Source: Christensenella tenuis (GTDB lineage Bacteria > Bacillota > Clostridia > Christensenellales > Christensenellaceae). From it: a stretch of DNA of 64,000 nt. The stretch is from NCBI RefSeq assembly GCF_014287795.1, contig NZ_JACOON010000005.1, forward strand, positions 62,001 to 126,000, given 5' to 3'. The notes beneath the pieces were generated by a model. It was not told the DNA's origin. It made no database searches and saw nothing but the letters and a program-made list of their open reading frames with translations. Below, in pieces: positions 17,597-25,890 of the stretch (position 1 is the first letter of the stretch; each line of letters starts with the position of its first letter). The translations under genes and the position numbers were made by a program.

Positions 17597-18628
17597 ATGA
17601 AAAAAAGGGGAATGATCTTGGCTTTGGTTCTTACTGTGGTTTTTGCATGTGCAGCGTGCACAACTACGCCGCCTGTGGCGAGCGGGCCTGTGGAAGCGGG
17701 ATCGGAAACATCTGCAGAAATGTCGGCGGGCAGCGAAGGGGGAATGAAGATCGGTATGTCGCTGGCGGATTATTCCAACCCAGTCTGGGCAGATGTGTCG
17801 AAGGCTGCGGAAGAACTTTGCAAAGCAAACGGGGCGGAATATACGGCAGTCCAGTTTGACAATGACCCGCAAAAGCAGGTTTCGCAGATAGAAAATTTCG
17901 TATCGAGCGGCTATTCCGGCATTATCCTGAGCCCTACGGATCCGGGATCGATTGAAGATGCCTGCAAGGCTGCGATGGAAAAAGGAGTCGCGGTTGTCGT
18001 ATATGGAGCGGAACTCGAAAATATGACCTGCAATTACAATGTCCCGGAATATGAAGCGGGATATGCGGCGGGCCAACTGGCGGCAGACTGGGTTGAAACG
18101 CGCGAAGCGCTGATGGCAAAGGACAAAATTGAGATCGGGATACTGAACTACCGGCAGACGCCGCAGACGATCGGGCGGGAGGACGGATTTGAGGCTGCGA
18201 TGAAAGAGCGGGTTCCCTCCGCAGAGATCGTGATCCGCACGGAAGCGCTGACAGCGGAAGAAGGGATGAAAGCAACGGAGACCTTCTTCCAGGCCCATCC
18301 GAACCTCGACATTATTTATTCGATCGGCGGTGGAGGCGGAATGGGTGCGAACGAAGCGGTGAAAGCAATGAATAAGGACGCTGCGGATTTTGGTATCTTC
18401 TGCGTGGATTCGACCCAGGAGATCTGTCAGGCAATTAAAAATGGAGAAGGCCTGAAGGGAATCATCAGCCTTGGCTCCGGACGCGAACACGGCGAAGCCA
18501 TGGTAAACCTGGCTATGGAAGCGGCAGCGGGAGAAAAAGTGGAATTTAACAACTTCATGCCGATCATTCCGGTGAACAGTGAAAATGTAGAAGAATTTGC
18601 AGAGGAAAACGGATATACGCTTACCTGA
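17597..18628 (+). CDS. Sugar ABC transporter substrate-binding lipoprotein
   Basis: A 343-residue type I periplasmic-binding protein (Peripla_BP_4 / ribose-binding class). The start at 17597 follows an AGGAGGAGAAAAGG site; the signal sequence ends at a cysteine near residue 21 (ACAAC), a permissive lipobox. After an acidic Ser/Gly linker comes the mature domain: MKIGMSLADYSNPVW, then DNDPQKQVSQIENFVSSG, ILSPTDPGSI and a C-terminal FCVDSTQEICQAI. The presence of RbsA-type ATPase and RbsC-type permease genes after it shows a CUT2 monosaccharide importer. A strong hairpin after the stop probably lets this gene be expressed more than the following ones. Confidence 0.9.
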   Translation: MKKRGMILALVLTVVFACAACTTTPPVASGPVEAGSETSAEMSAGSEGGMKIGMSLADYSNPVWADVSKAAEELCKANGAEYTAVQFDNDPQKQVSQIENFVSSGYSGIILSPTDPGSIEDACKAAMEKGVAVVVYGAELENMTCNYNVPEYEAGYAAGQLAADWVETREALMAKDKIEIGILNYRQTPQTIGREDGFEAAMKERVPSAEIVIRTEALTAEEGMKATETFFQAHPNLDIIYSIGGGGGMGANEAVKAMNKDAADFGIFCVDSTQEICQAIKNGEGLKGIISLGSGREHGEAMVNLAMEAAAGEKVEFNNFMPIIPVNSENVEEFAEENGYTLT

Positions 18629-18644
18629 AGACAGGGACAGGGCT

Positions 18645-18670
18645 CCGGGCCCGGCGTTTTCCGGGCCCGG
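18645..18670 (+). promoter_or_regulatory. GC-rich intra-operon hairpin
   Basis: Two CCGGGCCCGG arms (18645-18654 and 18661-18670) around CGTTTT make a 10-bp stem with no T-run after it. Such structures after binding-protein genes typically protect the upstream message from 3' decay or cause partial termination. Confidence 0.7.
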
Positions 18671-18692
18671 GGACACTATGAGGAGAAGGTCA

Positions 18693-20180
18693 ATGTCAAA
18701 TCGAGCCATAATCCAACTGAGTCATATAACAAAGCAATATCCGGGCGTCGTTGCATTGGACGACATCAGCCTGGAAATACGGGAAGGCGAGATCCTTGCG
18801 CTTGCGGGAGAAAACGGCGCAGGGAAATCTACGCTGATCAAAACGATTGCAGGGGCGATTACGCCGAGCAGCGGGACGATTGGGATCAACAACCGGGAGT
18901 ACGGCTCCCTTTCCCCGGCACAGGCGCGTGAAGCGGGAGTCAGCGTAATCTACCAGGAGTTCAACCTGGTAAACGAACTGAGCGTAACGGACAATATTTT
19001 TTTAGGAGAATATAAGATGAAGGGGCTGGTTCTGGATAAAAAGGCAATGCGCCGGAAGACCGAGGAAGTTTTCCGGCAGCTCGATATCCATATTTCCCCG
19101 GACACGCTTGTAAAGGATCTGTCGGTTGCATACCAGCAGATGGTAGAGATTGCGAAGGCGATCGCAAAGAATGCGAAGATACTGATCATGGACGAACCCT
19201 CGGCCCCGCTTACGGGGCAGGAAGTGGAAAATATGTTCCGCGTCGTCAGCACCTTAAAGAAAGCGGGCGTTACGTTTATCTATATTACGCACCGTCTGGA
19301 AGAAATTTTCAGGATATCGGATCGGATCGCAGTCATGCGGGACGGAAAGTTGATTACGGTACGAAATACAAAGGACATAAACGAAGACGAACTCGTAAGA
19401 CTGATGATCGGTCGGGAATTAACGGGAACTTATCCGAAGCACGAAATGAAAGAAACAGATGACATCGTGCTGAAGATCGACGGGCTTACGGGGAACGGCT
19501 TAAAAGACATTTCACTGGAGGTTCGGAAAGGGGAGATTCTGGGGATCGGGGGACTGGTGGGTGCCGGACGGACGGAACTGGCAGAGATGCTGTTTGGGAT
19601 CGTTCATCCGGAGCGGGGAAGCATTGCGGTCAACGGAAAACCGGTTTCCATCCAAAAACCGCTCGATGCGATCCGCAGCGGAATCGCGCTTGTGCCAGAA
19701 GACAGAAAACGGCATGGAGCGCTGCTGCACCTGTCCATCCAGCAGAATATTTCGATTCCCAGCCTGCCCGGGCTATCTAAAATGACGTTCATCCATTCGG
19801 GACGGGAACAGAAGCTGGTGGATCAATATATGAAAGCGCTCAGGATCAAAGCGCCGGATTCCCGGCAACTGGTGAAAAACCTGTCGGGCGGAAACCAGCA
19901 AAAGGTCGTTTTGGCCAAATGGCTTGCGATGGAACCGGATTTGATCCTGTTTGACGAACCGACGCGGGGAATTGATATTGGCGCGAAATTTGAAATCTAC
20001 CAGATCATGACGGAGCTTGTGAAAAAAGGAAAAGCAATCATTATGATCTCTTCGGAAATGCCGGAACTGATCGGTATGTCAGACCGGATCGTGATCCTGC
20101 GGAACGGGCGGCTCACCGGATACCTGAAAAAAGGGGAATTCGACCAGGAGCAGATCATGCGGTACGCGTCTTTATCATAA
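18693..20180 (+). CDS. Sugar ABC transporter ATPase (RbsA/MglA type, double ABC)
   Basis: A 495-residue protein with two ATP-binding domains in tandem, the usual size for CUT2 sugar importers. The first has Walker A GENGAGKST and Walker B ILIMDEPSAPL; the second has the characteristic degenerate Walker A GLVGAGRTEL, signature LSGGNQQKVVLAKW and Walker B LILFDEPTRGID. The start is the ATG at 18693 after AGGAGAAGG; an earlier in-frame start at 18597 lies within the previous gene and is not family-like. It energises uptake together with the permease encoded 21 bases later. Confidence 0.93.
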   Translation: MSNRAIIQLSHITKQYPGVVALDDISLEIREGEILALAGENGAGKSTLIKTIAGAITPSSGTIGINNREYGSLSPAQAREAGVSVIYQEFNLVNELSVTDNIFLGEYKMKGLVLDKKAMRRKTEEVFRQLDIHISPDTLVKDLSVAYQQMVEIAKAIAKNAKILIMDEPSAPLTGQEVENMFRVVSTLKKAGVTFIYITHRLEEIFRISDRIAVMRDGKLITVRNTKDINEDELVRLMIGRELTGTYPKHEMKETDDIVLKIDGLTGNGLKDISLEVRKGEILGIGGLVGAGRTELAEMLFGIVHPERGSIAVNGKPVSIQKPLDAIRSGIALVPEDRKRHGALLHLSIQQNISIPSLPGLSKMTFIHSGREQKLVDQYMKALRIKAPDSRQLVKNLSGGNQQKVVLAKWLAMEPDLILFDEPTRGIDIGAKFEIYQIMTELVKKGKAIIMISSEMPELIGMSDRIVILRNGRLTGYLKKGEFDQEQIMRYASLS

Positions 20181-20201
20181 GGAAAGAAGGGGAATACAGC
20201 A

Positions 20202-21179
20202 ATGGCCTTAAAAGTAAACGTTGGAGAAAAAATTAAGAAATATATTATTGTGATCGTACTGTTTGCGCTGGTTGCCTTTTTCAGTATCTTAACGCCAAGC
20301 TTTTTGACGGTGGATAACCTGCTGACGATTGCGCGCCAGGTATCCATGACGGGAATAGCGGCGGTTGGGATGATGTTTGTGCTCCTGATCGGGGGGATCG
20401 ACCTTTCGATCGGGTCGCAGGTGGCCTTTGTTAACATCCTGTGCGCTTTCCTGATCATCAATGCGGGCGTACCCGTCGTTCCGGCGATTCTGATTTGCCT
20501 TGCAGTATCTACGGCGACAGGCCTTTTGATGGGAACAATGGTGGCGGTCATCCGGATACCGGCGTTCATCGCGACGCTATCTTTTATGAATATTTTAAAG
20601 GGAGCGGCGCTGTCTATCAGTTCGGGACTGCCGATCTATGGATTCCCGGAAGGTTTTAATATGGTCGGGCAGGGCTATATTGGGATCGTTCCGATCCCGG
20701 TGATCATTATGGTCGTTGTATTTATTGCTGGAGCATTTATCCTGAACAAATCTTATTTAGGACGGTATTTTTATGCAGTAGGCGGAAACGAGGAAGCGGC
20801 AAGGTTGTCTGGAATCAACGTAAGGATGGTGATCCAGCTGGTATTTTCCCTCAGTGCTTTTTTTGCAGCTGTATCCGGCCTCGTTACGTTGTCCAGATTG
20901 AATTCAGGATCACCGCAGACGGGCGACGGCTTTGAATTCGATGTCATCACAGCCGTTGTTTTGGGGGGTGTGAGCATATCGGGCGGCTCGGGAACGATGC
21001 TTGGGACGGTCGTCGGCGTACTGATTATGGGTGTGTTGAGCAACGGCCTTATTATGCTCAATACAAGTGAGTATATGCAGCTGATCATCAAAGGCATTGT
21101 GCTTGCATTAGCCGTAGGAATCGATTGTGTCCAGAGAAACCGAGTCAAAGTGAAACCGTCGGCAAAAGAAGCGGAATAA
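20202..21179 (+). CDS. Sugar ABC transporter permease (RbsC type)
   Basis: A 325-residue membrane protein of the BPD_transp_2 family with about nine or ten hydrophobic segments. GGIDLSIG near residue 64 and GTMLGTVVGVLIMGVLSNGLIML near the C-terminus (given here only as family landmarks) and GGNEEAARLSGIN near residue 196 are typical of RbsC/XylH permeases. GGGVSISGGSG-like loop present. It forms the channel of the island's importer. Confidence 0.92.
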   Translation: MALKVNVGEKIKKYIIVIVLFALVAFFSILTPSFLTVDNLLTIARQVSMTGIAAVGMMFVLLIGGIDLSIGSQVAFVNILCAFLIINAGVPVVPAILICLAVSTATGLLMGTMVAVIRIPAFIATLSFMNILKGAALSISSGLPIYGFPEGFNMVGQGYIGIVPIPVIIMVVVFIAGAFILNKSYLGRYFYAVGGNEEAARLSGINVRMVIQLVFSLSAFFAAVSGLVTLSRLNSGSPQTGDGFEFDVITAVVLGGVSISGGSGTMLGTVVGVLIMGVLSNGLIMLNTSEYMQLIIKGIVLALAVGIDCVQRNRVKVKPSAKEAE

Positions 21180-21212
21180 TAGAAACCACAGCATGGTAAG
21201 GAGAAGAAAAAA

Positions 21213-22370
21213 TTGAAAACACTATCATCACGAGAACGGGTAAAAATCGCGCTGGATCACAAAGAACCGGATCGGGTGCCGTGCGATATTACGATTGCAC
21301 CGGATGCTTATATGGAATTGTGCAAATATACCGGTATCCCCTATGAACCCTTTTGGTGGGACGATGGGAACCACGCATACCCGTCGCCGGAAATGCTGGA
21401 ATTGCTGCATGTAGACGTGATGCACGTCCCGATCAATTTTACTCCGCCGGGATTCACGATCAAAGATAATACGGTGGTAGACCCGTTCGGGATCACGAAA
21501 AAAAAGATCGTTTCCAACGATGGATGGTTTTCCTATGTGATGGTTACAAATCCGCTGAAGGATGCGGAAAGCGTGGAAGATATATTAAATTATAAATGGC
21601 CAACGCCGGAGGATCTTCTGGATTTTACGGGCGTAAAAGACCTTGTGAAAAGTTATTATGAAAATACGGAATACGCGCTTACGACATACGTCGGCGGGCA
21701 TATTTTCGAAGGGGCGCATTTTTTGCGCGGAATGCAGGAATTCATGATGGATTTTTATGACCATCCGGATATTGTATGCGCCCTGATGGATAAGATTTTG
21801 GAGGTAAACCTTGGCTTTGACGCCCTGTTCTTAAAAGAAGCCGGGCAATATATGTCCTATATACGCCTGAACGGGGAAGACATGGGGACGCAGAACGGGC
21901 CGATGATCTCACTGGAAATTTTTGACGAGTTCATCAGACCGCGCCTCGAGCGGGAGTGGAGGGCGTTCAAGGACGAATATACCAAAGTAAATGCGGAAGG
22001 AAAACTGGCGATCCATACGTGCGGGGGGATCTATCCGTTCATATCGAGTTATATCGATATGGGTGCCGATATCCTGAACCCGGTCCAGCCGAATGCAAAG
22101 GGAATGGATACCAAACAAATCAAAATGGAATTTGGGAAAAAACTGAGCTTCCACGGAGGAATAGAAACGCAGGAGACCCTGACGGAAGGCGACCGCGGTA
22201 AGATCCGGGAGGAGGTAAAACGCAGGATCCGGGACTTAGGCCCGGGCGGGGGCTATATATGTGCCCCTTCGCACAACATCCAGTTCGGGATGAAACCGGA
22301 GGCGATCCTAGCCCTATACGAAGCGATTCACGAATTTGGAAAATATCCGATCATTGAAAGAAAGGACTGA
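21213..22370 (+). CDS. Uroporphyrinogen decarboxylase (URO-D) family protein, methyltransferase-like
   Basis: A 385-residue URO-D/MtaA superfamily protein. Landmarks are SSRERVKIALDHKEPDRVP at the N-terminus, HTCGG near residue 268 (His and Cys at the place where MtaA/CmuA-type methyltransferases bind zinc), a LSFHGGIETQ strand near residue 312 and a GGGYICAPSHNIQ segment near residue 345. It is not a heme-pathway HemE: the HemE start motif is absent and the context is a sugar operon. Members of this branch often occur in sugar ABC operons with no assigned function. Start is the TTG at 21213 with AAGGAG upstream. A demethylation or corrinoid-linked role on a methylated substrate is possible but speculative. 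Confidence 0.82.
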   Translation: MKTLSSRERVKIALDHKEPDRVPCDITIAPDAYMELCKYTGIPYEPFWWDDGNHAYPSPEMLELLHVDVMHVPINFTPPGFTIKDNTVVDPFGITKKKIVSNDGWFSYVMVTNPLKDAESVEDILNYKWPTPEDLLDFTGVKDLVKSYYENTEYALTTYVGGHIFEGAHFLRGMQEFMMDFYDHPDIVCALMDKILEVNLGFDALFLKEAGQYMSYIRLNGEDMGTQNGPMISLEIFDEFIRPRLEREWRAFKDEYTKVNAEGKLAIHTCGGIYPFISSYIDMGADILNPVQPNAKGMDTKQIKMEFGKKLSFHGGIETQETLTEGDRGKIREEVKRRIRDLGPGGGYICAPSHNIQFGMKPEAILALYEAIHEFGKYPIIERKD

Positions 22371-22377
22371 AAACGAG

Positions 22378-23409
22378 ATGAACTGCCTAGCGATCGGCGA
22401 CCTGAAGGTGACGAGCGAAATTTTTGATAAAATATTGGAAGGATGCAGCCTTTTCGACAGGTATGAATCTATCGAGTGGCATGCGGAAAAAGACGGTGTG
22501 GACTGGAGGAACGTAGTACGCAGGGTGGAAACGATGGGATACCGCTCCTACGACCCACCGGATGGCCTTGCGGAACGCATGAAGAACGTGGAGATACTGT
22601 TTGTGCACCTGTGCCCTGTTTCGGAAAAAGTGATGGATGCCGCTCCAAAACTGAAATATATTATGACGGTTCGCGGGGGTGTAGAGAATATCGACGTTCA
22701 GGCGGCCCGGAAAAGAGGAATCAGCATCATCAACTGCCCGGCGCATAATGCCGTCGCGGTTGCGGAATATACGATCGGCCTCATTATCAGTGAAATGCGG
22801 AATATCACGCGGGCCGACAGGGCGCTCAGAGACGGGATGTGGCGGGAGCAATACCCAAATTCGCAAAAAATAAGGGAACTCAGCGATGCATGCGTCGGCC
22901 TGGCGGGCCTTGGGACGATAGGCCTTCTTGTCGCAAAGTACCTGAAAGCATTTGGAACGAAAGTGCTTGCTTATGACCCCTGCCTTGACGCCGGAACCGC
23001 CAGGGAAAACGGGATCATCCCCGTAACCATGCAGGAACTGCTCGAACGGGCGGACATCGTATCGTTGCATGCAAGAATTCCAGCGGGATCACCGCCTATT
23101 ATCGGGGAAGAAGAACTTAGGAAAATGAAACCAACGGCTTATCTGATCAATACGGCAAGGGCGGCCCTTGTGGATATGGAAGCACTGGAAAACGCGCTGA
23201 AAACCGGGGAGATCATGGGCGCGGCAATCGACGTTTTTCCGCAAGAACCTGTCGACAAAGAGGAACCGCTGCTCAAAATCGATTCCGTAACGGTGACCAA
23301 CCACCGCGGAGGAGATACCTATAACAGTTATGCGATGGCCCCAGCCCTTCTGGTGAAACAGCTCAGGGAATATCTGGAGACTGGAAAGGGAAAGTGCATC
23401 ATCCATTAA
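22378..23409 (+). CDS. D-isomer 2-hydroxyacid dehydrogenase (SerA-like)
   Basis: A 343-residue NAD-dependent dehydrogenase. Motifs in order: TVRGGVENIDVQAA near residue 98, VAVAEYTIGLI near residue 123, Rossmann GLAGLGTIGLLVAKYLKAFG near residue 176, a substrate-site LHARIP with Arg near residue 229, then TARAALVDMEAL and DVFPQEP with Glu, and a final NHRGGDT with the catalytic His. The start is the ATG at 22378; an earlier TTG at 22336 lies inside the previous gene. It is co-transcribed with the URO-D-family gene 7 bases upstream and probably oxidises or reduces a hydroxyacid from the imported compound. Confidence 0.88.
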   Translation: MNCLAIGDLKVTSEIFDKILEGCSLFDRYESIEWHAEKDGVDWRNVVRRVETMGYRSYDPPDGLAERMKNVEILFVHLCPVSEKVMDAAPKLKYIMTVRGGVENIDVQAARKRGISIINCPAHNAVAVAEYTIGLIISEMRNITRADRALRDGMWREQYPNSQKIRELSDACVGLAGLGTIGLLVAKYLKAFGTKVLAYDPCLDAGTARENGIIPVTMQELLERADIVSLHARIPAGSPPIIGEEELRKMKPTAYLINTARAALVDMEALENALKTGEIMGAAIDVFPQEPVDKEEPLLKIDSVTVTNHRGGDTYNSYAMAPALLVKQLREYLETGKGKCIIH

Positions 23410-23495
23410 AAGAGAGAAAAGGCCCGGCGCCGCCTTCCCCCCGCATGACAAACGCCCACGGATCCTTTATAGTGGAGGGAAAAGCAAGGAGGAAG

Positions 23496-23716
23496 AAGAA
23501 AGCTGTTGTTTTTGAAGAAAAAGGAAAATTCGCGTTTGCGGAACGTTCCGTTCCGAAGCTGGTGAAGGAAATGGACGCGATCGTGCGGATAGCGCTCGCG
23601 TCCGCCTGCTCAAGCGGCCTGTACATCAAACACGGAAGTATCCCGCGGGCAAAAGAAGGCGTGATCGTAGGCCATGAAATGGCAGGTGTGGTGGAAGCGG
23701 TTGGCACAGGCGTAAA
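23496..23716 (+). pseudogene. Remnant of a zinc-type alcohol dehydrogenase
   Basis: The frame from KKAVVFEEKGKF through CSSGLYIKHGS and VGHEMAGVVEAVGTGVK matches roughly the first 75 residues of GroES-like medium-chain dehydrogenases. It then runs into the right copy of the 189-bp repeat at 23717, so about three quarters of the enzyme is missing. An AAGGAGG lies at 23486-23492, but where the ATG of an MKAVVF start is expected the codon is AAG; a frame from an ATG at 23443 has no such site. The gene is cut and probably dead. It shows where the island originally continued. Confidence 0.8.
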
Positions 23717-23905
23717 ACGGAAGAATGGTAAAATATGGACAAAAACGCCCGTAGGGATTCCCTGCGGGCGTTTTTTGCCGTTTACAGATTTTTCATCATT
23801 TCTCCACACAGCCTTCACGTTGCGCTTGCATAATAAGACCAGATCAAGAAAGGAGCAACAACAGGTATGAAAAAAATATTAACGGTCCTGCTGTGCGCGG
23901 TCCTC
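23717..23905. repeat. 189-bp direct repeat, right copy
   Basis: Matches 14395-14583. Its left edge interrupts the alcohol dehydrogenase remnant, with a detached tail of the DapB-like gene; its right edge runs into the intact lipoprotein gene. This copy therefore still carries the working promoter and start of that gene. Confidence 0.95.
23743..23776 (+). terminator. Terminator, right repeat copy
   Basis: Same hairpin as 14421-14454, with AAACGCCCG and CGGGCGTTT arms. It now ends the island transcript. Confidence 0.85.
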
Positions 23906-25756
23906 ATGATGGGATTCACCGCCTGTACGCAGCAGGCGGCGGAGCCTTCGTCCGCCGCCCCGGCGGAGGAAGCGGACGTACAGGTTCAGGATGATGCGAT
24001 ATATGGGCAAGTGACTGCGATAAGTGGGGATGAGGCGGCGATTGCCCTCGGGACAATGACAGGAGGAATGGGCGGCGGAACTCCGCCGGATATGGAAAAC
24101 GGGGAAATGCCCTCCGGCGAGGCGCCGGAAATGCCGGGCGGTGAAGCGCCGTCCGGAGACGCGGAAAATGGCGAGGCGCCGCCGGATATGGAAAACGGGG
24201 AAATGCCCTCCGGCGAGGCGCCGGAAATGCCGGGTGGTGAAGCGCCGTCCGGAAACGCGGAAAATGGTGAGGCGCCGCCGGATATGGGCGAAGGAGGCCC
24301 CGGCGGGATGGGCGGTTTTACTGCGGATGAAAATGGCACGGAAATTACCGTTGACCTTACTACAGTCACCATCACAAAACAGGATGGCGCGAGCGAGACG
24401 GAAGCATCGCCTGCCGATCTTACGGAAGGCACAATCGTCAAAATGGAGGGCTCGGGCGAAGGCGCATCTTTTGTTCCCACGGCCCTTGAGATTGTAAATA
24501 CGGGCGGCGCTGGCGGGCCGGGCGGGGATATGAGCGGCTCGGAGACGGGGAGCATCGAACTTACGGGTATACTTACGGTAGACGGTACCAGCGAGGCCTC
24601 GGACGGCGAAGAAATTACCTCCTCGTCTGCCGACGAAAATACCGTACTTGTAAAAAACGGCGGAAGCCTGGCCCTTAAAAACGGGACGCTTGGTAAAACA
24701 GGGGACACGTCGAGCGCGGATGAAAGCAATTTCTATGCGCTAAACGCCATATTCGCGGTGACGGGAGGCAGCACCGCCGAGATATCGGATACGGCATTGA
24801 CTTCTTCTGCGGAAGGGTCGAACGCTATCTTTGCAACGGGCGAAGGCTCAACGGTCACGGTGGATAACGTCACCATCCACACGGCGGGGAATTCTTCCCG
24901 CGGCCTTGACGCGACTTATGGAGGGACGGTCAACGCCACGAATATAGATATCACGACGGAAGGGGCGCATTGTGCGCCCATCGCCACAGACCGCGGTGAA
25001 GGAACCATCACCGTAGATACGGGAACAGTTTTTGCAGCGGGCGACGGCAGCCCCTGCATCTATTCGACAGGCGACATCACGGTAAAGAACCTCACAGGGA
25101 CAGCGACAGGCAGCCAGGCGGCAGTCGTGGAAGGGAAAAACTCCATCACCATGACGGACACGGACCTCACCGGAGCGGGGGAAAATGGTATTATGCTTTA
25201 CCAGAGCACTTCCGGCGACGCGGCGGAGGGAACTGCACATTTCGACGCGGCAGACAGCAAAATCACGACCACGTCGAACGGGCCGATGATCTATGTGACC
25301 AATACGCAGGCAGAGGCAGTCTTTGAAAATACGGAGCTCGTCTTTACAAGCGGCGTCCTTGCGAATGTGGCAGGCAATGAAACCAATAACTGGGGCACCC
25401 CCGGCTCAAACGGCGGGCAGTTCACCCTGACGGGTATAAACCAGATATTTGAAGGCGATGTGACATGCGACGAGATCAGCACCTTTGCGCTTTCCCTCAC
25501 ACAGGGCAGTACATTTGCAGGCGCGGTCAACACAGGGAACACCGCGCAGGAGGTCGCAATATCCCTCGATGCGGACAGCACATGGACGCTGACCGGAGAC
25601 AGCTATGTGACGGTTCTTACAAATGCGGATGAAACGTGTGCGAATATCGTAAGCGGAGGATATAACCTGTATTACGACGCAGATGCGGCCGGAAACGAAT
25701 GGATTGGCGGGCAGACGATATCCCTTGCGGGCGGCGGCAGCCTGATGCCGGCATAA
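23867..25756 (+). CDS. Secreted beta-helix-like lipoprotein with acidic repeats
   Basis: A 629-residue lipoprotein. The signal peptide ends at FTACTQ with the lipid cysteine near residue 20. Residues about 70-150 are a Gly/Pro/Glu/Met-rich low-complexity part with two exact-register 32-residue repeats (GEMPSGEAPEMPGGEAPSG in each). After residue 200 the sequence becomes a long Ser/Thr/Gly/Asn-rich series of short strands, consistent with a right-handed beta-helix or carbohydrate-binding fold; no catalytic motif is evident. Such proteins occur on clostridial surfaces and may bind polysaccharide (inference). AGGAG precedes the ATG. The promoter region and first codons lie in the right repeat copy. 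Confidence 0.78.
   Translation: MKKILTVLLCAVLMMGFTACTQQAAEPSSAAPAEEADVQVQDDAIYGQVTAISGDEAAIALGTMTGGMGGGTPPDMENGEMPSGEAPEMPGGEAPSGDAENGEAPPDMENGEMPSGEAPEMPGGEAPSGNAENGEAPPDMGEGGPGGMGGFTADENGTEITVDLTTVTITKQDGASETEASPADLTEGTIVKMEGSGEGASFVPTALEIVNTGGAGGPGGDMSGSETGSIELTGILTVDGTSEASDGEEITSSSADENTVLVKNGGSLALKNGTLGKTGDTSSADESNFYALNAIFAVTGGSTAEISDTALTSSAEGSNAIFATGEGSTVTVDNVTIHTAGNSSRGLDATYGGTVNATNIDITTEGAHCAPIATDRGEGTITVDTGTVFAAGDGSPCIYSTGDITVKNLTGTATGSQAAVVEGKNSITMTDTDLTGAGENGIMLYQSTSGDAAEGTAHFDAADSKITTTSNGPMIYVTNTQAEAVFENTELVFTSGVLANVAGNETNNWGTPGSNGGQFTLTGINQIFEGDVTCDEISTFALSLTQGSTFAGAVNTGNTAQEVAISLDADSTWTLTGDSYVTVLTNADETCANIVSGGYNLYYDADAAGNEWIGGQTISLAGGGSLMPA
24083..24289 (+). repeat. 96-bp tandem repeat inside the lipoprotein gene
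   Basis: Two full 96-base units (24083-24178 and 24179-24274) and the start of a third, encoding PPDMENGEMPSGEAPEM and following residues. Units differ by only a few bases, so copy number may vary between strains. Confidence 0.9.
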
Positions 25757-25767
25757 AGGAAAAAACC

Positions 25768-25797
25768 GGGGACGGAAGCAATGCTTCCGTCCTTTGC
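25768..25797 (+). terminator. Terminator after the lipoprotein gene
   Basis: Stem GGACGGAAGC/GCTTCCGTCC (25770-25779 and 25783-25792) with a 3-base loop, followed by TTT. Confidence 0.78.
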
Positions 25798-25890
25798 GGT
25801 TGGTGCGTTGCCAGAGGAGAGAGCTGCGGAGCGCATAGCCTTTTTTATCTTTATTTGCTATAATAATTTTGCGGAAACAGGTTGGGAAGA

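Noticed and set aside
21213..22370. URO-D-family gene considered as hemE
   Set aside because: It lacks the HemE N-terminal motif, keeps an MtaA-like metal motif and is in a sugar operon, not a heme operon.
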